Positions 1-7,629 of a stretch of DNA of 64,000 nt are shown here, piece by piece. Under the pieces are notes generated by a model. The model was not told the DNA's origin, did not search any database, and saw only the letters and a list, made by a program, of their open reading frames with translations. Made by a program: the position numbers and the translations under genes. Positions within the stretch are counted from its first letter, which is position 1. Every line of letters begins with the position of its first letter. This DNA is from Amycolatopsis sp. CA-230715 (GTDB lineage Bacteria; Actinomycetota; Actinomycetes; Mycobacteriales; Pseudonocardiaceae), in contig NZ_CP059997.1 in the NCBI RefSeq assembly GCF_018736145.1, forward strand, positions 271,501-335,500, written 5' to 3'.

Positions 1-90
1 CTCCGGGAAGTACGGCTTGTCCGGACTGGACACCCGTACCGTGCGCGCGCCGACCTGGTATTCGACGGGGTCACCGTTCTTCTTGGCCAC
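1..90 (-). CDS. LigD-type polymerase-domain protein, 5' end only
   Basis: Reading the minus strand from a GTG at 90 gives 30 residues running off the window edge, including VRVSSPDKPYFPE. This is the typical N-terminus of the LigD primase-polymerase domain used in bacterial non-homologous end joining (Ku/LigD repair). An in-frame GTG at 96 is an alternative start. The gene diverges from the membrane protein gene starting at 139, so the roughly 48 bases between them must hold both promoters. Only the first 30 residues are visible, so whether the protein is polymerase-only or a full ligase fusion cannot be told. Confidence 0.6.
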   Translation of the reverse strand, partial: MAKKNGDPVEYQVGARTVRVSSPDKPYFPE

Positions 91-138
91 GCGCACACGG
101 TAGCGGGACGCGAAGCCCGGTGCCCTACCGTTGACCGC

Positions 139-801
139 ATGTCCCGCCGGAGGAAGCTGATCGTCGCGGCAGTCCTGCTCGTCGCGCTCGTGGTGGCCGC
201 GTTCGTGCTGCCGGTGCCCAGCCCGGCGCGGCTGCGCGACTGGGCCGCCGGCGCGGGCCCGATGACGGCGGTGCTCTTCTTCTCGGCCTACTCGCTGCTC
301 ACCGTGCCGCCGATACCGCGCACCGTGTTCAACCTCGCCGCCGGGCTGCTGCTCGGAAACGCCGTCGGCATCGGCGTCGCGCTCGCGGCGACCGGGGTGT
401 CCGGCGCGCTCGGGTTCGGCCTCGCCAGGCTGCTCGGCCGCGATCTCGTCACCGCTCATCTCCACCGCACACCGGTGCGCGTGGTCAACGAACGGCTCTC
501 CGGCGGCGGCCTGCTCGCGGTGACGTCGCTGCGCCTGATCCCGGTGGTCCCGTTCGCGCCGCTCGGCTACTGCTGCGGCATCTCGTCGATCCGGTTCTGG
601 CCGTACCTCGCGGGCACCGTGCTCGGCAGCGTGCCGGGCACGGTCGCGGTGGTCGTGCTCGGCGACGCGCTCACCGGCGGCACCCCGCCCGCGCTGATCG
701 CCTGCTACGGCGGTTTCGCGCTGCTCGGCGGGCTCGGCCTGCTCAAGGTCGTCCGCGCGAAGGAGCGGGCGCCGGAGGAAGTGGCCGCGGTCACGAGCTG
801 A
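139..801 (+). CDS. TVP38/TMEM64 family membrane protein
   Basis: 220-residue integral membrane protein with an N-terminal membrane anchor (about residues 8-26) followed by several hydrophobic segments. The central part (NLAAGLLLG, then GFGLARLLGRD, then SLRLIPVVPFAPLGYCCG) matches the VTT/SNARE-associated (TVP38/DedA-like) domain, where the Arg-x-x-P-x-x-P-F loop is characteristic. The family is thought to act in membrane lipid handling; the substrate of this member is unknown. The ATG start has no strong ribosome binding site. Confidence 0.75.
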   Translation: MSRRRKLIVAAVLLVALVVAAFVLPVPSPARLRDWAAGAGPMTAVLFFSAYSLLTVPPIPRTVFNLAAGLLLGNAVGIGVALAATGVSGALGFGLARLLGRDLVTAHLHRTPVRVVNERLSGGGLLAVTSLRLIPVVPFAPLGYCCGISSIRFWPYLAGTVLGSVPGTVAVVVLGDALTGGTPPALIACYGGFALLGGLGLLKVVRAKERAPEEVAAVTS

Positions 802-916
802 CGGGCGCGGCTGACCGCAGGCGCAAACTCCGGCCCGCTACACTCGAACGAGTGCGCGGCGGCGTTGTTCGCGCTCGGTCAAGCCACGAACGCGAGATGT
901 TTCTACAGGAGTAGGC

Positions 917-2491
917 GTCATCGACACCGGTCAGCTCATCGCAGGGCACTATCGCCTCGTCGAGCACATTGGCAGCGGTGCCATGGGCGTCGTCTGGCGT
1001 GCTGTCGACGAACGACTCGAAAGATCCGTCGCCGTCAAGCAAATCCTTGCCCAGCCGGGTCTTTCCGAGTCGGAACGGGCGACCGTGCGCCAGCGCGCCA
1101 TGCGCGAGGCCAAGAACGCGGCGCGGTTCCAGCACCCCAACGCGATCGTCGTCTTCGACATCGCCGAGCACGGCGGCGATCCGTGCCTGGTCATGGAATA
1201 CCTGCCGTCGAAGAGCCTGTCGGCGGTCCTCGCCGAGCAGCCGACGCTGCCGCTCGCCCAGGTCGCCCGCATCGGCGAGCAGGTCGCCTCCGCGCTCGTC
1301 GCGGCGCACCGCGCCGGCATCGTGCACCGGGACATCAAGCCCGGCAACATCCTCATCGACGAGTCCGGGACCACGAAGATCACCGACTTCGGCATCTCGC
1401 GCGCCGCCGGTGACCTCACCCTCACCCAGACCGGCCTGATCGGCGGGACGCCCGCGTACCTGCCGCCCGAACTGGCCCGCGGCTCCGATCCCGCGCCCGC
1501 GTCCGACGTGTTCTCGCTCGGCGCCACGCTGTACCACGCGCTCGAAGGCCAGCCACCGTACGGCAACAGCTCCAACCAGCTCGCGCTGCTCTACACCGCG
1601 GCCAACGGGCAGGTCATCCCCCCGCGCCAGTCCGGCCAGGCGACCGCGCTGCTGATGAGCCTGCTGCGCGCCGAGGCCGACGAACGGCCGAGCATGAGCG
1701 AAGCGCGCGAACGCCTCGCCGCGCTCGCCGCCGGGGAACCGGCGCCCGCCGCGACAGCGGTGTCACCGCCGCTGTTCGGACCGGGCCGCCAGCCCGCCGC
1801 CCCGGTCGACACGCCCGGCCAAGGCATCCCCAGCGCCGCCGCGCCCCCGCCGTGGCAGCGCACCCCCGCCGCGCCCGCGACCCCGCCCCGGCTGCCGACC
1901 TCGACGTTCGCGCCCGCCGCCGTGCCCACCGCGGCGGCGCCGCACCGGCCACCAGAGACCGCGCAGGCGGCGAAGAGCGCGCCCAACCGCAAGGCGATCA
2001 TGCTCGGCTCCGGCGCCGCCGGGGTGCTCGTCGTCGCGCTGATCGTGTTCCTGGTGCTGAACAACAGCAGCAAGAACGAGGCGCAGACCCCGCCTCCGGC
2101 CACTCCGTCCTCGTCCTCGGCCAAACCGCCGTCGTCGTCGAAGTCGCCGAGCACGGCACCGTCCTCCCCCGTCGGCCAGACGCCCAGCACGGGCAAGGTC
2201 GAGTACAGCCAGGCGGGCGGCCTAGTCGACCAGTTCATCAGCGCCAAGGGCTCCGCCGCCGCATGGGGCATGCTGACCCCGGGCGCGCAAGGGGCCTTCA
2301 AGGGGGCGGAGGACTTCGCCGCCTACTGGGCCGGTATGTCCAGCAGCTACGGGGTAATCCGCGCCGACCGTGGCTCGAACGCGGACGGCTCGGTCGACAT
2401 GTACGTCAACCTCCCCAGCGGCCGCAAGGCGTTCCGCGTGGTCAACACACCAGCCGGGCTGAAAATCGACTCGGACACCCACGTCGGTTGA
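917..2491 (+). CDS. membrane Ser/Thr protein kinase with extracytoplasmic C-terminal domain
   Basis: Kinase domain at about residues 9-265 has the glycine loop GSGAMG, the VAVK lysine, HRDIKPGN and DFG. A Pro/Ala-rich linker follows, then one membrane segment (LGSGAAGVLVVALIVFLVL, about residue 355) and a Ser/Pro-rich stretch leading to an outer domain of about 100 residues without PASTA repeats. The first ATG (983) would cut off the glycine loop. The natural N-terminus (IDTGQLIAGHYRL) begins around 917-920, where only GTC or ATC is available, 5-8 bases after AGGAG. I therefore place the start at 917 as a suspected non-standard start codon. Substrates are unknown. Confidence 0.8.
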   Translation, partial: VIDTGQLIAGHYRLVEHIGSGAMGVVWRAVDERLERSVAVKQILAQPGLSESERATVRQRAMREAKNAARFQHPNAIVVFDIAEHGGDPCLVMEYLPSKSLSAVLAEQPTLPLAQVARIGEQVASALVAAHRAGIVHRDIKPGNILIDESGTTKITDFGISRAAGDLTLTQTGLIGGTPAYLPPELARGSDPAPASDVFSLGATLYHALEGQPPYGNSSNQLALLYTAANGQVIPPRQSGQATALLMSLLRAEADERPSMSEARERLAALAAGEPAPAATAVSPPLFGPGRQPAAPVDTPGQGIPSAAAPPPWQRTPAAPATPPRLPTSTFAPAAVPTAAAPHRPPETAQAAKSAPNRKAIMLGSGAAGVLVVALIVFLVLNNSSKNEAQTPPPATPSSSSAKPPSSSKSPSTAPSSPVGQTPSTGKVEYSQAGGLVDQFISAKGSAAAWGMLTPGAQGAFKGAEDFAAYWAGMSSSYGVIRADRGSNADGSVDMYVNLPSGRKAFRVVNTPAGLKIDSDTHVG

Positions 2492-2526
2492 TGCGCGCGG
2501 GCCCGCCGGTGGCTTACCGTGGGCCC

Positions 2527-2823
2527 ATGGCCGATACCGGGCGTGACCCCCGTCGCCGGTTCCACGACGACCTCGTCGGCCTCGACCCGAACGATCCGGA
2601 GGCGCGCGCGTTCGCCGAGCACCTCGACCGGATCGAACGCTGCGAGCCCGCTTTCACCGTCGAAGCGTCCATCGACGGTGTCGCCGACTTCGCCGATTCC
2701 AGCGCCCGCCTCGGCGGCCTGCGGTACTGGGCGGCGGTGCTGCTGGTGGCGCTCATCATGCTCGGCGTGATAGTCGCCTCGTGGGAGATCCTGGTGCGGG
2801 CCGCGCACTGGCTCGCGGAGTAG
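2527..2823 (+). CDS. small single-pass membrane protein, unknown function
   Basis: 98 residues from ATG 2527. The charged N-terminal part (RDPRRRFHDDLVGLDPNDPEARAF) is followed by one strong membrane segment near the C-terminus (WAAVLLVALIMLGVIVASW, about residues 70-89). It sits 35 bases after the kinase gene and just before msrB on the same strand, so it may be co-transcribed. I do not recognise a family. The N-terminal region is predicted to be cytoplasmic from the charge pattern. Confidence 0.65.
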   Translation: MADTGRDPRRRFHDDLVGLDPNDPEARAFAEHLDRIERCEPAFTVEASIDGVADFADSSARLGGLRYWAAVLLVALIMLGVIVASWEILVRAAHWLAE

Positions 2824-2833
2824 CGTGGGGACC

Positions 2834-3268
2834 ATGAAACCCGGCATGAAGCCTGTTGTCGGCGCGACCCCCCGAGTCGTGAAGTCCGACCAGGAATGGC
2901 GGCAGGAGCTCGCGCCGGAGGAGTACGCGGTGCTGCGCCAGGCCGCCACCGAGCGTCCCTTCACCGGCGAATACACCGACACCGAGACCGTCGGCGCGTA
3001 CGAATGCCGCGCCTGCGGAGCCGAACTCTTCCGCAGCACCACCAAGTTCGCGAGCCACTGCGGCTGGCCGTCGTTCTACGACCCCGCCGACTCCGACGCG
3101 GTGCTGCTGCGCGAAGACCGCACGATGGGCATGAAGCGCATCGAGGTGCTGTGCGCTTCGTGCCACAGCCACCTCGGCCACGTGTTCGAGGGCGAGGGCT
3201 ACGACACGCCGACCGACCAGCGCTACTGCATCAACTCGATCGCGCTGAAACTGGTGCCGGAAGGCTGA
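2834..3268 (+). CDS. msrB: peptide methionine-(R)-S-oxide reductase
   Basis: 144 residues. Reduces methionine-R-sulfoxide in damaged proteins. Two CxxC pairs (C58/C61 and C107/C110) form the structural zinc site. GWPSF and the catalytic Cys in RYCINSIAL (about C132) are in their expected places, and the length is normal for a stand-alone MsrB. I chose ATG 2834; an in-frame GTG at 2825 would add three residues. The next gene begins 96 bases downstream and has its own strong ribosome binding site. Confidence 0.93.
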   Translation: MKPGMKPVVGATPRVVKSDQEWRQELAPEEYAVLRQAATERPFTGEYTDTETVGAYECRACGAELFRSTTKFASHCGWPSFYDPADSDAVLLREDRTMGMKRIEVLCASCHSHLGHVFEGEGYDTPTDQRYCINSIALKLVPEG

Positions 3269-3364
3269 GCCCGCCGGTCTCGAACTGGTCACTCCCCCCG
3301 TGCGGCGTGCCCGCACCCACTACGGTTGGTCACTCGCGAGTTCTACCGAGCTGGGGGAGCGATC

Positions 3365-4333
3365 ATGGATGAACCGTGGGGTATTTCCGGTCCCGGATTC
3401 CTGGGGCTCTACGCGGTCCTGCTGCTGGTGCCGATCGTGGTGAAACCGCTGTGGGTCGCGTCGCTCAAGCGCGCCGGTGGCGGCAGGCAGTCCTCGGTGC
3501 CCGACGTCTACCACCTCGCCTACGTCGCGGGCGGGCCGGACAGGGTCACCGACACCGCGATCGCCGCGCTGGTGGACAGCGAGCGCCTGCGGGTGTCCTC
3601 GTCCGGCAGGCTCACCGACACCGGCACGATCCCGACGGACAGCGTCGAGGCCGCGGTGGTGCGGCACGTGGCCACCACCGGCGGGACGGTGCGCCAGGTC
3701 CGGTTGCGGATGCGCGTGGACAACGCGATGTACGCGGTCGAACGGGAGGTCACCGAGTCCGGCCTCATCGTCTCCGACGACAAGCGCCGCACCGTGTGGC
3801 GTTCGGTCATGGGTTTCTACGCGCTGGTCCTCGTGCTCGGGATCGCGCGCTGGATCAACGGGAACTCGCACGGGCGCTCGACCGGGTACTTGACCTGGTT
3901 CGTGCTCGCCGCGGTCGCGGCGCTGCTGCTCACCCGCTTCCTGATGCGACGCGACCGCCCCGGCCTGGCCAGCTCGGCGGGCGACAAGGTGCTGGCCGAG
4001 GCACGGGAAGCGCGGCAGCGGGCCGAAAACGCGGAGCAGACCGAAGAAGCCGGAGCACCCGGCCAGCGCTCGCCCGTGAGCGGGCTGGCCGGCGCCGGCC
4101 TGTTCGCGGGCGCGGTCGGCGCGGTGGCGCTGGGCGGGCTCGCGATGTATCCCGACGAAGAGCTCAGCGACGCGATGATGCCCCAGGCGGGCGGGCTGTT
4201 CAGCGGCAACGGCTCGTGGGGCGGCGGCAACTACGGTGGCGGCTCGTCGTGCGGCGGGTCTTCCTGCGGCGGCGGTTCTTCGTGCGGTGGCGGCGGTTCG
4301 TCCTGCGGCGGTGGTGGCGGGTGCGGTGGCTGA
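3365..4333 (+). CDS. TIGR04222-type membrane protein with Cys/Gly-rich C-terminal tail
   Basis: 322 residues from ATG 3365 after GGGGGAG. Membrane segments lie near residues 12-30, 150-168, 177-196 and possibly 248-268, with a soluble region of about 110 residues between the first two. The C-terminal 47 residues are almost only Gly, Ser and Cys, with five Cys at about 296, 301, 307, 314 and 320, mostly as SSCGG units; I find no other Cys in the protein. The layout fits the family I know as TIGR04222, defined by a conserved region next to a low-complexity Gly/Cys tail. Its stop overlaps the start of the downstream MNIO oxidase gene, so the tail is a candidate modification substrate. The function is not established. 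Confidence 0.72.
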   Translation: MDEPWGISGPGFLGLYAVLLLVPIVVKPLWVASLKRAGGGRQSSVPDVYHLAYVAGGPDRVTDTAIAALVDSERLRVSSSGRLTDTGTIPTDSVEAAVVRHVATTGGTVRQVRLRMRVDNAMYAVEREVTESGLIVSDDKRRTVWRSVMGFYALVLVLGIARWINGNSHGRSTGYLTWFVLAAVAALLLTRFLMRRDRPGLASSAGDKVLAEAREARQRAENAEQTEEAGAPGQRSPVSGLAGAGLFAGAVGAVALGGLAMYPDEELSDAMMPQAGGLFSGNGSWGGGNYGGGSSCGGSSCGGGSSCGGGGSSCGGGGGCGG

Positions 4334-5150
4334 CTCGCTCGCCCCGCTCGGGGTCGGGATCGGCTGGCGGCCGGAGATCGACCTGTCGATCGCCCGGCTG
4401 CCCGGCGTCGACTGGGTCGAGGTCGTCGCCGAGAACCTCCACGTCGAGCACCTGCCCGCGTCGCTGCTTTCGTTGAAGCAACGCGGACTTCCGGTGCTGC
4501 CGCACGCGGTTTCGCTGTCGCTGGGCGGTGCGGAGGATCTCGACACCGCCCGCGTCGAGCACCTGGCCGCGGTCACCGACGCGCTCGACGCGCCGATGGC
4601 GAGCGATCACGTGTGCTTCGTGCGCGCGGGCGGGCTGGACGCGGGCCACCTCATCCCGCTCCCCCGCACCCGCGCGGCGCTGGACGTGCTGGTGGACAAC
4701 GTGAAGCTGACCCAGTCCATCCTGGGCGTGCCGTTCGCGGTGGAGAACATCGCGGCCGTGCTCGAATGGCCGGACGCGGAGCTGTCCGAGGCGCGGTTCC
4801 TGGCCGAGCTGACCGAGCGCACCGGCTGCGGGCTGATCATCGACGTGGCGAACCTCTACGCCAACGCGCGGAACATCGGCACCGATCCCGAGGTCTTCCT
4901 CGACGAAATTCCGCTCGAGAAGATCGCCTACGTCCACGTCGCGGGCGGCGTGGACCGCGACGGCGTCTACCACGACACCCACGCGCACCCGGTGCGGCCC
5001 GAGGTGCTCGAGCTGCTCACCGAGCTGCGGTCGCGGACCGAGCCGCCGGGCGTGCTGCTGGAACGCGACGACGACTACCCCAGCGACACCGAACTGGCGG
5101 GTGAGCTGGCCGCGATCCGGGCCGCGCTCGACGCCGGGGCGCGGGCGTGA
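4326..5150 (+). CDS. MNIO (DUF692) family multinuclear iron oxidase
   Basis: 274 residues, TIM-barrel family of MbnB, TglH and ChrH, which use two or three non-haem irons to rewrite Cys-containing peptides. Conserved metal-ligand positions are visible in order: LPHAVSLSLGG, ASDHVCF, VENIA, IIDVANLYANARN, YVHVAGG, DTHAHPV and LLERDDDYP. GTG 4326 overlaps the upstream stop by 8 bases; GTG 4311 is an alternative. The next gene starts at 5147 inside the GTGA overlap. Position directly after a membrane protein with five tail cysteines suggests that tail is the substrate. The chemistry of the product cannot be read from the sequence. Confidence 0.85.
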   Translation: MADSLAPLGVGIGWRPEIDLSIARLPGVDWVEVVAENLHVEHLPASLLSLKQRGLPVLPHAVSLSLGGAEDLDTARVEHLAAVTDALDAPMASDHVCFVRAGGLDAGHLIPLPRTRAALDVLVDNVKLTQSILGVPFAVENIAAVLEWPDAELSEARFLAELTERTGCGLIIDVANLYANARNIGTDPEVFLDEIPLEKIAYVHVAGGVDRDGVYHDTHAHPVRPEVLELLTELRSRTEPPGVLLERDDDYPSDTELAGELAAIRAALDAGARA

Positions 5151-5482
5151 CGTCCGAACGGAGGAAACTCGCCGAGCAGCAGGCGGCGCTGCTCGAAGCG
5201 CTGCTCTCGGGCGGGCCGTCCCCAGCGGGGTTCGACGAGGACCGCGTGCACGTCGAGCGGAAGGTGTTGCGCGCCAAGCGAAGGCGGGTCGTCGGCTACC
5301 TCAGGCCCGATCTCCCCGACGCGCTCGGCGGCCGGTTCGCGGCGCTGTTCGACACCTACGCCGACGAGCGGCCGAAGTTCGTCGGCACCAGGGCGCGCGA
5401 GGACGCGGCCGCGTTCGCGGCGTGGCTCGTCGACCGCGGCGAACTGCCGAAACCGCGGCGGTGGAACCCGTTCCGTCGCTAG
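5147..5482 (+). CDS. small MNIO-partner protein, BufC/DUF2063-like
   Basis: 111 residues. The N-terminal helix (LAEQQAALLEALLSG) is followed by RAKRRRVVGYLRPDLPDAL and then FAALFDTYADERP. This pattern (an Arg-rich helix, Pro before a long helix, a short YxxxxP end) resembles the DUF2063/SCO6045-type partner proteins that accompany MNIO enzymes and are thought to present the precursor peptide. The match is from memory and is moderate. GTG 5147 shares GTGA with the MNIO stop, so translation is probably coupled. It ends 12 bases before the convergent hemQ stop; a short palindrome, AGTCCA-CAA-TGGACT, lies at 5481-5495. Confidence 0.55.
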   Translation: MTSERRKLAEQQAALLEALLSGGPSPAGFDEDRVHVERKVLRAKRRRVVGYLRPDLPDALGGRFAALFDTYADERPKFVGTRAREDAAAFAAWLVDRGELPKPRRWNPFRR

Positions 5483-5494
5483 TCCACAATGGAC

Positions 5495-6187
5495 TTACGG
5501 GAGGTTGGTGATCAGCTCCGACGGCGGCACCCTGGTCCCGGTGTAGAACGGGACCTCCTCGCGGACGTGCAGCCGCGCCTCGGTGCCGCGCAGGTGGCGC
5601 ATCAGGTCGACGATGCGGTGCAGTTCGTCGGCCTCGAAGGCGAGGATCCACTCGTAGTCGCCGAGCGCGAACGACGCGACCGTGTTGGCGCGCACGTCCG
5701 GGTAGTCCCGCGCCTCCTTGCCGTGGTCGGCGAGCATCTTGCGGCGCTCGTCGTCCGGCAGCAGGTACCACTCGTAGGAGCGCACGAACGGGTAGACGCA
5801 GATGTACTTGCGCGCCTCTTCCCCGGCGAGGAAGGCGGGCACGTGGCTCTTGTTGAACTCGGCGGGCCGGTGCAGCGCGACCTGGCTCCACACCGGCGTC
5901 GACACCTTGCCGAGCGGGGTGCGGCGGAACCCGGTGTAGGCGGCCTGCACCTGCTCGATCTCCTCGGCGTGCCACCAGATCATGTAGTCGGCGTCGGCGC
6001 GCAGCCCGGCCACGTCGTACACCCCGCGCACGATCACGCCCTTGCCCTCGAGCGCGTCGAGGTACTCGGTGGTCTCGCGCGCGGCGGGGCCGCGGTCGTC
6101 CGGCAGCTTGCCCGGCTCGACGCGGAACACCGACCACGCGGTGTAGCGGATGGTGTCGTTGAGCTCGTTGTAGTTCAGGCGCGCCAT
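5495..6187 (-). CDS. hemQ: coproheme decarboxylase HemQ
   Basis: 230 residues, chlorite-dismutase-like fold. HemQ decarboxylates Fe-coproporphyrin III to haem b, the last step of the Gram-positive (coproporphyrin-dependent) haem route. Family hallmarks include YMIWWHAEEIEQVQAAY, FVRSYEWYLLPDDERRKML and DYEWILAFE. ATG at 6187 is clear. It is the third gene of the minus-strand set hemE-hemY-hemQ, 26 bases after hemY. The ferrochelatase and earlier genes are not in the window. Confidence 0.93.
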   Translation of the reverse strand: MARLNYNELNDTIRYTAWSVFRVEPGKLPDDRGPAARETTEYLDALEGKGVIVRGVYDVAGLRADADYMIWWHAEEIEQVQAAYTGFRRTPLGKVSTPVWSQVALHRPAEFNKSHVPAFLAGEEARKYICVYPFVRSYEWYLLPDDERRKMLADHGKEARDYPDVRANTVASFALGDYEWILAFEADELHRIVDLMRHLRGTEARLHVREEVPFYTGTRVPPSELITNLP

Positions 6188-6213
6188 GGCACCCAGTATG
6201 CCAACCTGCGGAC

Positions 6214-7629
6214 CTACTCGGTCGGCATCCCCGCCGTGACGGTCGTCGCCGCCGCGGTGGCCGTCGCGATGCACGCCGGGATGCCGACGCCGTGCAACGC
6301 CGCGCCGGTGACCGCGAGCCCGCCCGCCTCGGCGACCGCGCGCTCGATGCGGGCGACCCGCTCGAAGTGCCCGACCGAATACTGCGGGAGGCCGCCGCCC
6401 CACCGCGTCACCGCGACCTCGATCGGTGTCGTGGTCAGCCCCGTGGTCTCGGCCAGATCGCGCCGGACGAGATCGGCCAGTTCGTCGTCGCCGGCCTGCA
6501 GCGACGCCGTCTCGCCGAACCGGCCGACGGACCCGCGCAGCAGCACCGGGCCGTCGTTTTCCCCGTAGTGGCCCCATTTCCTGGCCGAGAAGGTGAACGC
6601 CTTCGCGGTCAGCGGGGTGCCGGACGGGGCGCGCTCCCCCGCTCCGATCAGCAGCCCCGAGGACTCGGGCAGCTCGGTCCCGCGCGGGAAGGCCATCGCG
6701 ACGACGGCCATCGACGCCAGCTCGATCCCGGCGAACGCCTCCGCCGCGGCGGGCACGGCGTCGGCCAGCAGCCGCCTCGCGGCGGGCGCGGGCACCGCGA
6801 GCACGACCGCGTCGACGTCGAGCACGGACTGCTCCGGCGCGTGCGCCTGCGCGGCCGCGCCCAGCTCCAGGCGCCACCCGGTCGCCGTGCGCCGGAGCGC
6901 GCGGGCGGGGACGCCGAGCCGGATCCGAGCGCGCGAAAGCTCGGCGAGCCTGGTGATGACGGTGCCGAGTCCGCCCTTGAGCGTCCCGAAAACGGGAGCC
7001 CCGCTCGGGGACGGCGGCGTGATCGAGGCCGCGGCTTCGGTGAGCGACCGAGCGCCGCCGTCGATCGCCTTCGCCAGCCCCGGCATCGTCGCGCGCAGGC
7101 CGAGCCCGTCGGCGCCGCCCGCGTACACGCCGCCCAGCAGCGGATCGACGAGCCGGTCGACCAGCTCGTCCCCGAACCGCCGCCGCAGCAGCGCGCCGAG
7201 ATCGGTGTCGTGCTCGCCCAGCTCGACGGGCGGCAGCCCGGCTTCGGCGGCGACAAGGGCGACCGCCTCCGGCGAGAGCACCCCCTTGACCGCTTCGGGC
7301 GAGCTGGGCACCCCCATCACCGTCCCGGCGGGCAGCCCGGTCGCGTGCCCGCCCGCGAGCACCGTGGCGCGGGCGCCGGTCGGATGGGTCAGCCGGTCGC
7401 CGAGGCCGATCTCCGCCACCAGGTCCATCGCCTCGGGCCTGCGCGCCAGGAAGGCCTCCGCCCCCACGTCGTAGGCGCGGCCCGCCAGGTCGATCGTGCG
7501 GAGCTTGCCGCCGAGCCACGGCGACGATTCGACGACCGTGATCTCCGCGCGGTCACCGAGTTCGGCGCGCAGCCGGTAGGCGGCGGTGAGCCCGGAGATC
7601 CCGCCGCCGACGACGGCGATACCGGTCAT
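6214..7629 (-). CDS. hemY: FAD-dependent (copro)porphyrinogen III oxidase
   Basis: 471 residues. The N-terminal dinucleotide site VVGGGISGLTAAYRL and the C-terminal GLAVTGAALHGVGIPACIA are typical of HemY/CgoX, which takes six electrons from coproporphyrinogen III to make coproporphyrin III with O2. With hemQ directly downstream, the coproporphyrin-specific role (CgoX) is more likely than protoporphyrinogen oxidation. Its ATG overlaps the hemE stop in ATGA, implying coupled translation. Confidence 0.93.
   Translation of the reverse strand: MTGIAVVGGGISGLTAAYRLRAELGDRAEITVVESSPWLGGKLRTIDLAGRAYDVGAEAFLARRPEAMDLVAEIGLGDRLTHPTGARATVLAGGHATGLPAGTVMGVPSSPEAVKGVLSPEAVALVAAEAGLPPVELGEHDTDLGALLRRRFGDELVDRLVDPLLGGVYAGGADGLGLRATMPGLAKAIDGGARSLTEAAASITPPSPSGAPVFGTLKGGLGTVITRLAELSRARIRLGVPARALRRTATGWRLELGAAAQAHAPEQSVLDVDAVVLAVPAPAARRLLADAVPAAAEAFAGIELASMAVVAMAFPRGTELPESSGLLIGAGERAPSGTPLTAKAFTFSARKWGHYGENDGPVLLRGSVGRFGETASLQAGDDELADLVRRDLAETTGLTTTPIEVAVTRWGGGLPQYSVGHFERVARIERAVAEAGGLAVTGAALHGVGIPACIATATAAATTVTAGMPTE

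Noticed and set aside
4200..4333. Cys/Gly tail of the membrane protein as a sequence or assembly artefact
   Set aside because: The frame stays open to a stop that overlaps the next gene as expected, and such tails are the hallmark of the family, so I keep it.
5495..7519. Minus-strand frame joining hemQ to an upstream Arg-rich stretch (674 residues)
   Set aside because: Only the last 230 residues are HemQ; the rest is a shadow of hemY in another frame.
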